Assembly: GCF_000420465.1 (NCBI RefSeq)
Contig: NZ_ATUZ01000014.1
Span: 310,001-374,000 of the forward strand
Direction: 5' to 3'
DNA from: Desulfovibrio desulfuricans DSM 642
GTDB lineage: Bacteria > Desulfobacterota > Desulfovibrionia > Desulfovibrionales > Desulfovibrionaceae
Length of the DNA stretch: 64,000 nucleotides
Each line of letters opens with the position of its first letter. The stretch's first letter is position 1. The translations under genes and the position numbers were made by a program. Positions 52,209 to 60,726 of this stretch are shown here, one piece after another. Under the pieces are notes generated by a model that did not search any database, was not told where the DNA came from, and was given only the letters and a program-made list of their open reading frames with translations.

Positions 52209-53429
52209 TTATGAAAGCCGCGTTCTAAAATCCTGGTAGCCAAATTCCCGCAGCATGCGAAAGCGCGTGTCGCCCGTTGCATCGGCCTCGCAAATGCCAA
52301 TGGATGGCAGGCGCAGGCCGTTGAATGTGGTGGTTTTGACCATGCTGTAAATGGCCATGTCTTCAAACACCAGCCGCTGACCGGGCACAAGAGGCGCGTT
52401 GAACGAATATTCCCCGGCCACATCGCCCGCCAGGCAGGATTTTCCGGCAAGGCGGCATGTCCAGGCCTGTTCCCCGGTCTCGCCCGCCAGTTCGGCCACA
52501 TTTTCAGATTCGTATCGTACACGCGGGCGATAGGGCATTTCAATGACATCGGGCATGTGGCAGGGAACGCCAATATCAAGAATGGCCACAGGCATGTCGG
52601 CCTGCACCACATCCAGCACCGTTGCCACGAGCCAGCCTGCGTCCAGAGCCACGGCCTCGCCCGGCTCAAGGTATATCTGCGCATTGTAGCGGTCGCGCCA
52701 GTCGGTCAGGCAACGGCAGAGCAGATCAAGATCATAGCCGGGCTTGGTGATGTGGTGGCCGCCGCCAAAGTTGATCCAGCGGCACTGTGGCAACCACTGC
52801 CCAAAATGGCGCTCAACGGCCGCCAGGGTGCGTTCAAGGGCATCGGCCCCCTGTTCGCACAGGGTGTGGAAATGAAGCCCGGAAATGCCCTCCATGGTCG
52901 CAGGATCAAAGTCCTTGGGTCTGATGCCCAGGCGCGAGCCCGGCGAGCAGGGATTGTAGATGGCGGCTGCTCCCTCGGAATGCTCAGGGTTGATGCGCAG
53001 GCCGCACTGAATCTGGCGGTCCGGGCAGCGGCTCTTGTTCTGCATGGCCACTGCGGGCGCGAATTCGCGCCACTGGGCAATGGAGTTGAATACCAGATGA
53101 TCCACAAGGGTGAGCAGTTCAGCCATCTCGCGTCTGTTCCAGGCAGCGGCAAAGGCATGCACCTCGCCGCCAAAATCCTCCCGTGCCAGCCGCGCTTCGT
53201 CCACGGAGCTTGCGCAGGCCCCCCACAAGGGGCCGTGCCCCTTGGTGCGCGAAAGAAGCGGAAAAGTTGCCCAGGCAGCGTAGCCCTTGAGCGCAAGGAG
53301 AATCTTGGCCCCGGTGCGCTCCTGAACTGCGCCCAGAGTGGCGGCATTGGCCAGAAGCTGCGCTTCGTCCAGAACAAAACAGGGCGAAGGAATGCGGGCC
53401 GGATCGAACAGAAGGTTCTGGCAGTGCAT
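52209..53429 (-). CDS. nspC: Carboxynorspermidine decarboxylase
   Basis: A 406-residue PLP enzyme of the alanine-racemase-fold decarboxylases, making norspermidine or spermidine from the carboxy precursor. The PLP lysine is K48 in L-L-A-L-K-G-Y, with G-L-H-F-H-T-L-C, F-G-G-G-H-H and Y-L-E-P-G-E-A-V as further active-site blocks. Length and motifs match NspC rather than diaminopimelate decarboxylase. The dehydrogenase partner is not nearby. AAGGAA before the ATG at 53429 sets the start. Confidence 0.92.
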   Translation of the reverse strand: MHCQNLLFDPARIPSPCFVLDEAQLLANAATLGAVQERTGAKILLALKGYAAWATFPLLSRTKGHGPLWGACASSVDEARLAREDFGGEVHAFAAAWNRREMAELLTLVDHLVFNSIAQWREFAPAVAMQNKSRCPDRQIQCGLRINPEHSEGAAAIYNPCSPGSRLGIRPKDFDPATMEGISGLHFHTLCEQGADALERTLAAVERHFGQWLPQCRWINFGGGHHITKPGYDLDLLCRCLTDWRDRYNAQIYLEPGEAVALDAGWLVATVLDVVQADMPVAILDIGVPCHMPDVIEMPYRPRVRYESENVAELAGETGEQAWTCRLAGKSCLAGDVAGEYSFNAPLVPGQRLVFEDMAIYSMVKTTTFNGLRLPSIGICEADATGDTRFRMLREFGYQDFRTRLS

Positions 53430-53482
53430 GAATGTTCCTTTGAACAAAAAGAGTTTCAGTATGGTGCCGCTCCCGCGCTGGC

Positions 53483-54727
53483 TTATGCTTGCCAGATAAA
53501 GCGGTCGCGCCCTTCCCGTTTGGCTGTGTAAAGCTGGGCATCGGCCGCGTTGATGAGCGATTCGAGGTCGCTGGCCTTTTGCTCGGCCATGCCGATGGAA
53601 ACAGAAATGGCTATGCTGAGCGCGCCGATCTGCACTGGTTTTGAACTAACGGAAGTGCGAAAATTTTCAAGCCTTCTGGCAAAGTCGTCTTTATCCATGC
53701 TCGGCGCGACCACGCAAAATTCTTCTCCGCCGTAGCGCCCGCAGATGTAGGGAGCGGGAAATTCGTCACGCAGCATGCCGCCAAGCTGCCGCAGGGCAAT
53801 ATCGCCCGCCAGGTGCCCGTAACGGTCATTGACCTGCTTGAAATAGTCAACGTCGATCATTGCGGCGGCCAGGGGGCGGCGGTCTTTTCTTGCCTCGGCC
53901 ACTGCCTCTTGCGCCTCAGAGAAAAACTGACGGCGCACCAGCAGGTTGGTGAGGGCGTCGCGTTCTGCAAGAGCGCGGTTTTTGCGGATAAGATCCTGTA
54001 TGTCAAGATTCATGGAAATACGGCACAAAAGCTCCTCAAAGGAGGACGTTTTGAATACGTAATCGTTGGCACCTGACCGCAGAAATTGCGCACCCGCGTC
54101 CGTGCCCACAGAAATGACAATAATGGACAGCTCGTCCATGGTGTGGGTTTTGCGGATGGCGGCGGTGAGTTTGATGCCGTCCATGCCGGGCATATAGTGG
54201 TCGGCCAGCACAACGCGTATGGCGGGGTGCTCCTTGAGAATCTGCAATGCTTCCAGGCCGTTGCTTGCCGTGTAAGCCGTGATGCGTTGCCGCCTCAGCA
54301 GCTCGGATACCTGCATGCACCAGAGGTTGGAATCGTCCACAATCAGGGCTTCAACGCCGCTGTTGGCGCGCAGGCGGCTCACCACGCGCATGAGGTACAT
54401 CATATCATCGGGGGTGCGCTTGACGATGTAATCGGTAACACCCTGCAGCATGAGGCGTTTATAGATGTCTTCGTCAAAATGGGCGCTGACCACCACCACA
54501 GGGATGTTCCGGGCAAGGATGGCAGGGACAATTTCGCCGTTGGGGGCATCGGGCAGGTTGAGGTCGCAAAGGGCCAGAAAGTACTGCGAAGGATTGTCCT
54601 CCAGCAGTTTCAGGGCTTGCTGGCGGTTCTCGGCGCATTCGTAGGAAAGCCCCAATTGTTCCTTGAGATTGTGCGCCATAAAGCGTGCTGTTGTCCGGCT
54701 GTCTTCAACGATGAGAACTTTCTGCAT
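53483..54727 (-). CDS. Response regulator with two REC domains and a GGDEF (diguanylate cyclase) domain
   Basis: A 414-residue cytoplasmic signalling protein: REC1 (about 1-120, phosphoacceptor D55), REC2 (about 125-245, phosphoacceptor near 180 in L-A-D-H-Y-M-P-G-M-D-G), then GGDEF (about 255-414) with G-G-E-E-F, so it probably makes cyclic di-GMP. No R-x-x-D inhibitory site precedes the G-G-E-E-F. No histidine kinase is nearby. GGAAG before the ATG at 54727 sets the start; the frame upstream is unrelated. Confidence 0.92.
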   Translation of the reverse strand: MQKVLIVEDSRTTARFMAHNLKEQLGLSYECAENRQQALKLLEDNPSQYFLALCDLNLPDAPNGEIVPAILARNIPVVVVSAHFDEDIYKRLMLQGVTDYIVKRTPDDMMYLMRVVSRLRANSGVEALIVDDSNLWCMQVSELLRRQRITAYTASNGLEALQILKEHPAIRVVLADHYMPGMDGIKLTAAIRKTHTMDELSIIVISVGTDAGAQFLRSGANDYVFKTSSFEELLCRISMNLDIQDLIRKNRALAERDALTNLLVRRQFFSEAQEAVAEARKDRRPLAAAMIDVDYFKQVNDRYGHLAGDIALRQLGGMLRDEFPAPYICGRYGGEEFCVVAPSMDKDDFARRLENFRTSVSSKPVQIGALSIAISVSIGMAEQKASDLESLINAADAQLYTAKREGRDRFIWQA

Positions 54728-55112
54728 GTTTGCTTCCGCATGGGGGATTGGTTTGGGGCAGGATAAAAAAATTGCGCCGTGCAAGAGTGCGGAACCTGCG
54801 CGGCGGCTGTGAATTCTAATCGTATTGATTTTTGCTCTTGCAGTCAAAAGGGATAAAGGCTCTTGCATGTTATATTTGCAGAACCTTCCCTGTATGGCGC
54901 AGTCGGCGAAACAGCGGGCCAGAGCAGCGGGAACCATTGTCTGCCGCAGTTTTGCCCAAGATAGCAGGTAACAGGCTCTACGCGAGCAAGAGCCCTGCTG
55001 GCAATTGTGGGCGGCATTGCCGCCTTGTGTGTGGCTCCAATTGGTGTATTGCCCATTTTGCTTGGGGGGACATGCCTCGTTGTCTTGGCATTCTCTGGGC
55101 AAAAGTATAGCA
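54728..55112. other. Intergenic region between divergent genes
   Basis: This 385-base stretch separates the REC-REC-GGDEF gene from the EamA gene. I see no convincing promoter pair, hairpin or small gene. Confidence 0.35.
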
Positions 55113-55955
55113 ATGCCCATGTCGCCATCAATATTGCTCGCCATCCTCTTTGCCGCATTTCTGCACGCGCTTTGGAATATTATTGTCAAAAGCGGTGAGA
55201 ACAAGCTGTTTGAAACAGGCTTGAACGCCTTTGGCGCTTGCGTGGGCGCGTTGTGCCTGCTGCCTTTTTTGCCGCCTCTTCCGAAGGCCTCGTGGCCTTA
55301 TCTTGGCATGTCGTGCCTGTGCCACCTTGGGTATTACATCTGCATTTCCGCCGCATATGAGCGGGTAGACATGTCCTTTGCTTACACAGTAATGCGCGGC
55401 TGCGCGCCCTTGCTCACCTCGCTGGCACTGCTGGCCTTTGGCGTGAACATGTCTGTGGGCGCGTGGTGCGGCGTGCTTACGCTGTGCGCGGGGATTCTGT
55501 GCCTTGCCACGGATAATATGCGCCGTGGATATGGTTGGAGCGAAGTTTTTATCTCGTTGCGCACATCATGCATCATTATGGGGTACACGCTGGCGGACGG
55601 CCTTGGTGCGCGTGAAAGCGGCAACGCTGCCACCTACACCACCTGGATTTTTTTGATCAACGCGGTCCCCGTGCATGTTTACATCCTGTGGCGGTATGGC
55701 TGGAGCTACGTGAGCTATGCCCGTAAGCGGCTTGCTGTGGGTACGTTTGGCGGGTTGGCGAGCATGGGGTCATACGGTATCGCCCTGTGGGCCATGACAC
55801 TTGCGCCCATTGCAGTGGTGGCGGCCCTGCGCGAGACCTCGGTGATCTTTGGCATGCTGCTGGCCATGTGGCTGCTGCACGAGCGTTTTACGCCCTTGCG
55901 TGGATTTTCTGTGCTGCTGGTTGTCGGTGGTGCCGCACTGCTCAAGCTGGCCTGA
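55113..55955 (+). CDS. EamA/DMT-family membrane transporter
   Basis: A 280-residue protein with about ten membrane segments in two EamA repeats, a family of metabolite and drug transporters. The ends I-A-V-V-A-A-L-R-E-T-S and F-G-M-L-L-A-M-W-L-L-H-E-R belong to the second repeat. The start is uncertain: ATGs at 55113 and 55119 both lack a good ribosome site. The substrate cannot be predicted. Confidence 0.87.
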   Translation: MPMSPSILLAILFAAFLHALWNIIVKSGENKLFETGLNAFGACVGALCLLPFLPPLPKASWPYLGMSCLCHLGYYICISAAYERVDMSFAYTVMRGCAPLLTSLALLAFGVNMSVGAWCGVLTLCAGILCLATDNMRRGYGWSEVFISLRTSCIIMGYTLADGLGARESGNAATYTTWIFLINAVPVHVYILWRYGWSYVSYARKRLAVGTFGGLASMGSYGIALWAMTLAPIAVVAALRETSVIFGMLLAMWLLHERFTPLRGFSVLLVVGGAALLKLA

Positions 55956-56160
55956 TCAGAAGGTTGCAGGCAGGCGGGCTGGCCCGGTAATTATGGCGGC
56001 GGGCTATTGCGAATGCCTGCCATTGTTGAAGCCTGGGTGCATGCCCCCCAGTGCGGCGATAGTTCTGCCACTGGGGCAAGGTGCCAGCCCCGGTAGAGAT
56101 CACGGGTGCATCCCCGACTTAATAACCCCCCTCGCTGTTTGTTGCTGGCAGGCAACAAGA

Positions 56161-56190
56161 AAGGGCGCTCCCTTGCGGGAACGCCCTTTT
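56161..56190. terminator. Bidirectional terminator between the EamA gene and rpsA
   Basis: A stem AAGGGCG(C)TCCC / GGGA(A)CGCCCTT (56161-56172 with 56177-56188) followed by TTTT on plus; on minus it is followed by TTCTTG. Confidence 0.8.
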
Positions 56191-56211
56191 GTATTTTGAA
56201 GCAGAACCAGA

Positions 56212-57924
56212 CTAGCTGTTTTCGCTTTCTTCAAACTTCTGCTTGAGTAGGTCGCCCAGGCTCTGACCGGCTTCTTGCGGGCCGGAATGGAATTCCTTGG
56301 GCTTGCGGCGTTCTTCTTCGTCCTTGATCTGCTTGATGGAGAGGCCCAGACGGCGCTCTTCAGCGCTGACATGAATGACCTTGGCCTGGATTTCCTGGCC
56401 TTCCTTGTAGATCTCGGCGGGGGTCTTCACTTTCTTGCTGGAAAGTTCGGACACGTGCACCAGACCTTCAATGCCTTCTTCCACTTCAACAAAGAGGCCG
56501 AAGTCGGTGATGTTGGTCACGATACCCTTGATGGTGCAGCCCACGGGGTAGGTGTTGGGCACATGGCCCCACGGATCGTCCACCAGCTGCTTCACGCCGA
56601 GGGTGAACTTTTCGTTTTCCTGATCCACGGTCAGCACCTTGGCCTGCACGGTGTCGCCCACCTTGTACAGTTCGTTGGGATGACGCACTTTCTTGGTCCA
56701 GGAAATGTCGGAAACGTGGATAAGACCGTCGATGCCGTCTTCGATGCCAATGAACATGCCGAATTCGGTGATGTTCTTGATGACGCCTTCAAGGACGGTG
56801 CCTTCGGGGTACTTTTCAGCAACCAGTTCCCAGGGATTGGGACGAACCTGCTTCATGCCGAGGCTGATGCGCTTCTTGTCGCCGTCCACGCCCAGGATGA
56901 CCACTTCGACTTCGTCGCCGGTGTGAACCATCTGGGAAGGATGACGCAGCTTGCGGGTCCAGGACATTTCGGAAATGTGCACCAGGCCTTCAACGCCGGG
57001 TTCCAGTTCCACAAATGCGCCGTAGTCAACCAGGTTGGTGACCTTGCCGCTGCACTTGGCCCCTTCGGGGAAGCGGGCGGAGATGTCCTGCCACGGATCG
57101 GGCACGAGCTGCTTGAGGCCGAGGGAAACTTTGTTGTTGTCGCGATCGAAGGAAAGCACCTTCAGGGTCAGTTCCTGGCCGATGGTGATCATTTCCTTGG
57201 GATGGCGAATGCGCTTCCAGCTCATGTCGGTGATGTGCAGCAGGCCGTCGAGGCCGCCGAGGTCAACAAACACGCCGTATTCGGTGATGTTCTTGGCCTT
57301 ACCGGTAACGATCTGGTTTTCTTCAAGGGTGCGCAGCAGATCCTGGCGTTTGGAATCGCGCTCCTCTTCAAGCAGCACGCGGCGAGAAACGATAACGTTG
57401 CTGCGGCGGCGGTTGATCTTGAGCACACGGAATTCGAATTCCTGGTTGACCAGGGCATCCATATCCGGCACGGGGCGCAGATCCACATGTGAACCGGGCA
57501 AAAACGCTTCCACACCGCCGATGTCCACGGTGTAGCCACCCTTGATGCGGCGGACAATGTGGCCCTTGATGACCCGGTTGTTTTCCTGCACGTCTTCGAG
57601 CTGGTCGAACACCTGCATGCGCTTGGCTTTCTCGAAAGAAAGAGTGATGGTGCCGTCGTTTTCGTTTTTGCGAACAACGTAAACGTCAACACGATCGCCC
57701 ACTTTGACGGAAATGTTGCCGGCGGGGTCGCGGAATTCTGCCGCGGGAATCTGCCCTTCGGACTTAAAATTCACGTCAACAAGCACATTGTCATCATCCA
57801 CGCGGACGATTTCGCCCTTCGTGATAGAGCCTTCCTCAAGATCGCCGAAATCGGGATTGAGGTAGTTTTCAAGGGCGCTTTCGAAATTGATTTCGTTGTC
57901 GTGCCCGGTTTCCAAACCTGCCAT
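56212..57924 (-). CDS. rpsA: 30S ribosomal protein S1
   Basis: A 570-residue protein with six S1 (OB-fold) repeats. Each of the last four repeats holds a G-x-V-x-x-I/L-x-x-(Y/F)-G-x-F-V-like start and an H-I/V-S-E/D-x-S-W block, with L-G-x-K-Q linkers. S1 binds mRNA on the small subunit and helps start translation. GGAGG, eight bases before the ATG at 57924, sets the start. A 16-bp inverted repeat lies in its upstream region. Confidence 0.97.
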   Translation of the reverse strand: MAGLETGHDNEINFESALENYLNPDFGDLEEGSITKGEIVRVDDDNVLVDVNFKSEGQIPAAEFRDPAGNISVKVGDRVDVYVVRKNENDGTITLSFEKAKRMQVFDQLEDVQENNRVIKGHIVRRIKGGYTVDIGGVEAFLPGSHVDLRPVPDMDALVNQEFEFRVLKINRRRSNVIVSRRVLLEEERDSKRQDLLRTLEENQIVTGKAKNITEYGVFVDLGGLDGLLHITDMSWKRIRHPKEMITIGQELTLKVLSFDRDNNKVSLGLKQLVPDPWQDISARFPEGAKCSGKVTNLVDYGAFVELEPGVEGLVHISEMSWTRKLRHPSQMVHTGDEVEVVILGVDGDKKRISLGMKQVRPNPWELVAEKYPEGTVLEGVIKNITEFGMFIGIEDGIDGLIHVSDISWTKKVRHPNELYKVGDTVQAKVLTVDQENEKFTLGVKQLVDDPWGHVPNTYPVGCTIKGIVTNITDFGLFVEVEEGIEGLVHVSELSSKKVKTPAEIYKEGQEIQAKVIHVSAEERRLGLSIKQIKDEEERRKPKEFHSGPQEAGQSLGDLLKQKFEESENS

Positions 57925-58388
57925 ATGTCCAGCCTCCAAACATAATTTCCCCATAACAGGGAGGTGCCTTATTATCAGGATTTCAGTAAAAGAACAAGAA
58001 AAAATACGCGCCAAATCGGCTTTAGCCGCCGAAAAATCGGGATTCCACGCCGCTCCGGACGGCGCAGGCGCGGCAACCCGCGCGGGGCATACCCTGCAAG
58101 GGCCTGTCTGGCGGGGCTTGCAGGGTATGCCCACTTGACTTTTATTGCCGCATGAATTGTTTTGAAAAGGTCGGCGGGGAATTCCGTTAAAATCGGAAAC
58201 AGTCGCGCTGCGGTAAGAGGGAACGAAGCTTCATCGTTCCGCCACATGGCGGGGCGCTACAGCCAGTCGCGCTAGCGGCGAAGGCGAAGTCTAGGCAAGG
58301 GGCGCAAGGCCCCCATGCCCTCAAGTCCGAATATCCTCCGGCATTTCATCCAACTTCAACCCGTCAACGCGCCATTGAGGAGGTTGCC
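57925..58388. other. Shared upstream region of rpsA and the CbiK gene
   Basis: This 464-base stretch holds a 16-bp inverted repeat (58085-58132) and a 7-bp hairpin (GGAACGA / TCGTTCC, 58220-58240). I looked for a cobalamin riboswitch before the CbiK gene and did not find its B12 box. Confidence 0.5.
58085..58132. repeat. 16-bp perfect inverted repeat upstream of rpsA
   Basis: GGGCATACCCTGCAAG (58085-58100) and CTTGCAGGGTATGCCC (58117-58132) are exact reverse complements with a 16-nt loop, 160-210 bases before the rpsA start. Confidence 0.75.
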
Positions 58389-59327
58389 ATGCTGCGTACT
58401 ACGTCGCATTCCATTCTGCATTTTTTCACCCGTACCCTTTTGCCCATCCTTTTGCTGTGCGCCGTCATGGGCGCGCCTGCGCTTGCCCCTGCCGCGGAAT
58501 CCGGCGCAGAAAGCCCCAAGTCGGGCGTGCTGCTGGTGGCCTTTGGCACCAGTGTTCCCGAAGCCCTGGCTTCCATGAAGGCCGTGGATGCGGAGTTCAA
58601 GGCCGCTTTTCCCGGTCAGCCTGTGGTGTGGGCCTATACCTCGCAGATTATCCGCAAAAAAATAGCCGCCGAGGGGCATCCCGTGGGCGGCATTAGCGAT
58701 GGCCTCGCCCAGCTTGCCAAGGACGGCGTCAAGGTCGTGCGCGTACAGTCGCTGCACGTCATGGCGGGCGAGGAGTTCAGCGCGCTTGAACGGGCTGTGC
58801 TTATCGATCTGCAAAAAAATCCGGGCCGCTTTGACTCCGTGTTTCTTGGCCGCCCCATGCTGGAATCGAAAAAAGACGCGCAGGAGCTCATTCAGGCCAT
58901 CAGGGAAGACGTCAAGTCCCTGCGCGGCAAGGATGCAGCCCTGGTGCTCATGGGCCACGGCCAGAGTCATGGCCGCGCGGATCTGACGTTTGAAGGCACA
59001 CGCGCCGTGTTCCACGATGCGGACAAGCGCGTGTTTATGGCGACAGTCGAGGGCGCGCGCAGCGTGGACGACCTGCTGGTGGAACTCAAGGCCGCCAAGG
59101 TCAAGAAAGTGGTTATCGAGCCCCTCATGCTGGTGGCTGGCGACCATGCGCACAACGATCTGGCCGGGGATGAAGACGATTCCTGGGCCTCAAAGCTCAA
59201 GGCCGCAGGTTTCAAGGTGGAGACAAACCTCAAGGGTTTGGGCCAGATTGCCGGTGCACGCGCCATTCTGGTGCGCCATGCGCGTGAAGCCGCTGATGAC
59301 CTGACCAAGGAACCCAAGAAGCAGTAG
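58389..59327 (+). CDS. cbiK: Periplasmic sirohydrochlorin cobaltochelatase (CbiK-P type)
   Basis: A 312-residue chelatase with a signal peptide (1-36, ending A-L-A-P-A-A-E). The catalytic histidines are H190 in L-M-G-H-G-Q-S-H-G and H253 in V-A-G-D-H-A-H-N-D. The Desulfovibrio vulgaris homologue is exported, tetrameric and binds heme b. It can insert cobalt or iron into sirohydrochlorin, but in the periplasm its true role is thought to be metal or heme handling. GAGG precedes the ATG at 58389. It is a single-gene unit. Confidence 0.92.
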   Translation: MLRTTSHSILHFFTRTLLPILLLCAVMGAPALAPAAESGAESPKSGVLLVAFGTSVPEALASMKAVDAEFKAAFPGQPVVWAYTSQIIRKKIAAEGHPVGGISDGLAQLAKDGVKVVRVQSLHVMAGEEFSALERAVLIDLQKNPGRFDSVFLGRPMLESKKDAQELIQAIREDVKSLRGKDAALVLMGHGQSHGRADLTFEGTRAVFHDADKRVFMATVEGARSVDDLLVELKAAKVKKVVIEPLMLVAGDHAHNDLAGDEDDSWASKLKAAGFKVETNLKGLGQIAGARAILVRHAREAADDLTKEPKKQ

Positions 59328-59505
59328 CGGGCGCTTCCTGCACCGCATATTTGTTGCGGGAGCCGCATAAGCCGGGACAGCGCGCCTGGTTTGTGCGGCT
59401 TCTGCGTTTTTGGGCGGGAAAATGGGGAGTGCGGGAGGTGCTGCTTCCATCGCTGGATTCTCGGGAATTTTCGTGGGGTTCAGTGCGCTTGAGTCTGTTT
59501 GTGCC

Positions 59506-60081
59506 TTAAGCCTGTCTGGTTACCAGCCATGCCAGCATGCCGCCCTGCGCCGCAATGGCGGCCGCAAAGGCCAGCCAGCAGCCCCAGAGGGGCAATGCCT
59601 TGGGCGCAATGCCCGCAGCCAGCGCCAGCATGCCCTGGAATGCCCGTTTGAGCGGCCACAGCAGCGCAAGCCCCGCCCACACTGAGGCGCTCAGGGTAAA
59701 AACCTGCAATTCCTTGACTTCCCACAGCCCCACCAGCGAAGCGTACAGATCCACCTTGCCCGCATTGTAGGCATTACCGATGAGTTCCAGCCTGTCCAGA
59801 GCCGGGCCGTCAGTGCAAATTGCGCCAAGAATGAAAAAAATGCCCACAAGGCCGAGAAACAGCAGCAGAAAAAGACCGAAGGTGCGCATTTGCCAGCGGG
59901 AATGCGCCACGCCAGCAAAATCGCCGATACGGCGCGCAAGAAAATGCAGGGGAATAGACAGAAGCGGCACTGGCACAATAAGCAGGCCCAGACCTGGCCT
60001 CACCAGCGCAAACGATCCCCCTGCAAGCATAAGATAGCCTGCAAGCGAGAAAATGGATGCGGGTAAGGCGGCAAGGGGCAT
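59506..60081 (-). CDS. Membrane protein, function unknown
   Basis: A 191-residue protein with about five membrane segments (roughly 11-33, 69-91, 123-140, 145-160, 166-185). The stretch between the second and third (L-G-A-I-C-T-D-G-P onward) is polar and probably outside. I do not recognise a family. The start at 60081 is the first ATG and no strong ribosome site decides it. Confidence 0.6.
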   Translation of the reverse strand: MPLAALPASIFSLAGYLMLAGGSFALVRPGLGLLIVPVPLLSIPLHFLARRIGDFAGVAHSRWQMRTFGLFLLLFLGLVGIFFILGAICTDGPALDRLELIGNAYNAGKVDLYASLVGLWEVKELQVFTLSASVWAGLALLWPLKRAFQGMLALAAGIAPKALPLWGCWLAFAAAIAAQGGMLAWLVTRQA

Positions 60082-60298
60082 ACGCGCTCCAGTGTCGGCG
60101 GTTCTGGCGCGTAGAACAAGGACGCGCTCGCATAAAATCCTATGCCAAAAATGGGCAAAGGTCTATGCGGCAAAGGGAGTTGTGATAATTTGTCGGGGCT
60201 GGAGCGCATACGCGGCAATGCAAGCGTCGGCCGTCGGGCGAAGGGCAGGCGCTTTGTCCCACCCCCTCTGGGCGGCAACTTTAATCTGATTTTCTGGC

Positions 60299-60724
60299 CT
60301 AGCGTTTGGGCATGGCGAGAAAGGCGGGTATGCTGGCCGCAGCAGTACGGCAGGCTGGTGCATCCGGGTCAAAGCAGCACAGGATGGCGCACCATGATCC
60401 ACCATCACGCTGTTGCGCCACGCAGCGGTCAAGCTGTCTGTCCGGGCAACTGGCGGCGGGGGCCAAATCCGGCAGGACGGAGCGGCAGGCAGCTTCAAGC
60501 CGCAGGCATTCAGCTTGCGCCTGTGCTTGATCCTGTTCCTTTCCCTGAGTTCTTGCTGGCGAGCTGTACCGGGCGCACCATGCTGGGCTGTCTACTTCTG
60601 CGATTTCTCTCGCGGAGGCAGCAGGGGGCAACAGGCACAGGGCCAGCAGGCTTGCGGCGGCAAAGCCCATGATAAAGGCGCAGGGCAAAAACCCTGCGCC
60701 AGTGCAATCAATATTTTTTGCCAC
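60299..60724 (-). CDS. Small cysteine-rich exported protein, function unknown
   Basis: A frame of up to 141 residues with a hydrophobic signal (about 18-37, ending A-S-A) and eight cysteines in the mature part, suggesting disulfides. Two starts are possible: a GTG at 60724, two bases after the paaK stop, or an ATG at 60670. A hairpin (60677-60700) lies between them and would fall inside the frame in the first case and just upstream of the start in the second. Neither has a good ribosome site, so confidence is limited. Confidence 0.45.
   Translation of the reverse strand: MAKNIDCTGAGFLPCAFIMGFAAASLLALCLLPPAASAREIAEVDSPAWCARYSSPARTQGKEQDQAQAQAECLRLEAACRSVLPDLAPAASCPDRQLDRCVAQQRDGGSWCAILCCFDPDAPACRTAAASIPAFLAMPKR
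60677..60700 (-). terminator. Possible terminator after the PaaK-like gene
   Basis: GGCGCAGGG / CCCTGCGCC form a 9-bp stem; on minus it is followed by TTTATC, a weak T-run. It lies just after the stop of the gene ending at 60727. Confidence 0.55.
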
Positions 60725-60726
60725 GC

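Noticed and set aside
58140-58388. Cobalamin riboswitch upstream of the CbiK gene
   Set aside because: I searched for the conserved B12 box and the GCCACTG core and found neither; only simple hairpins are present.
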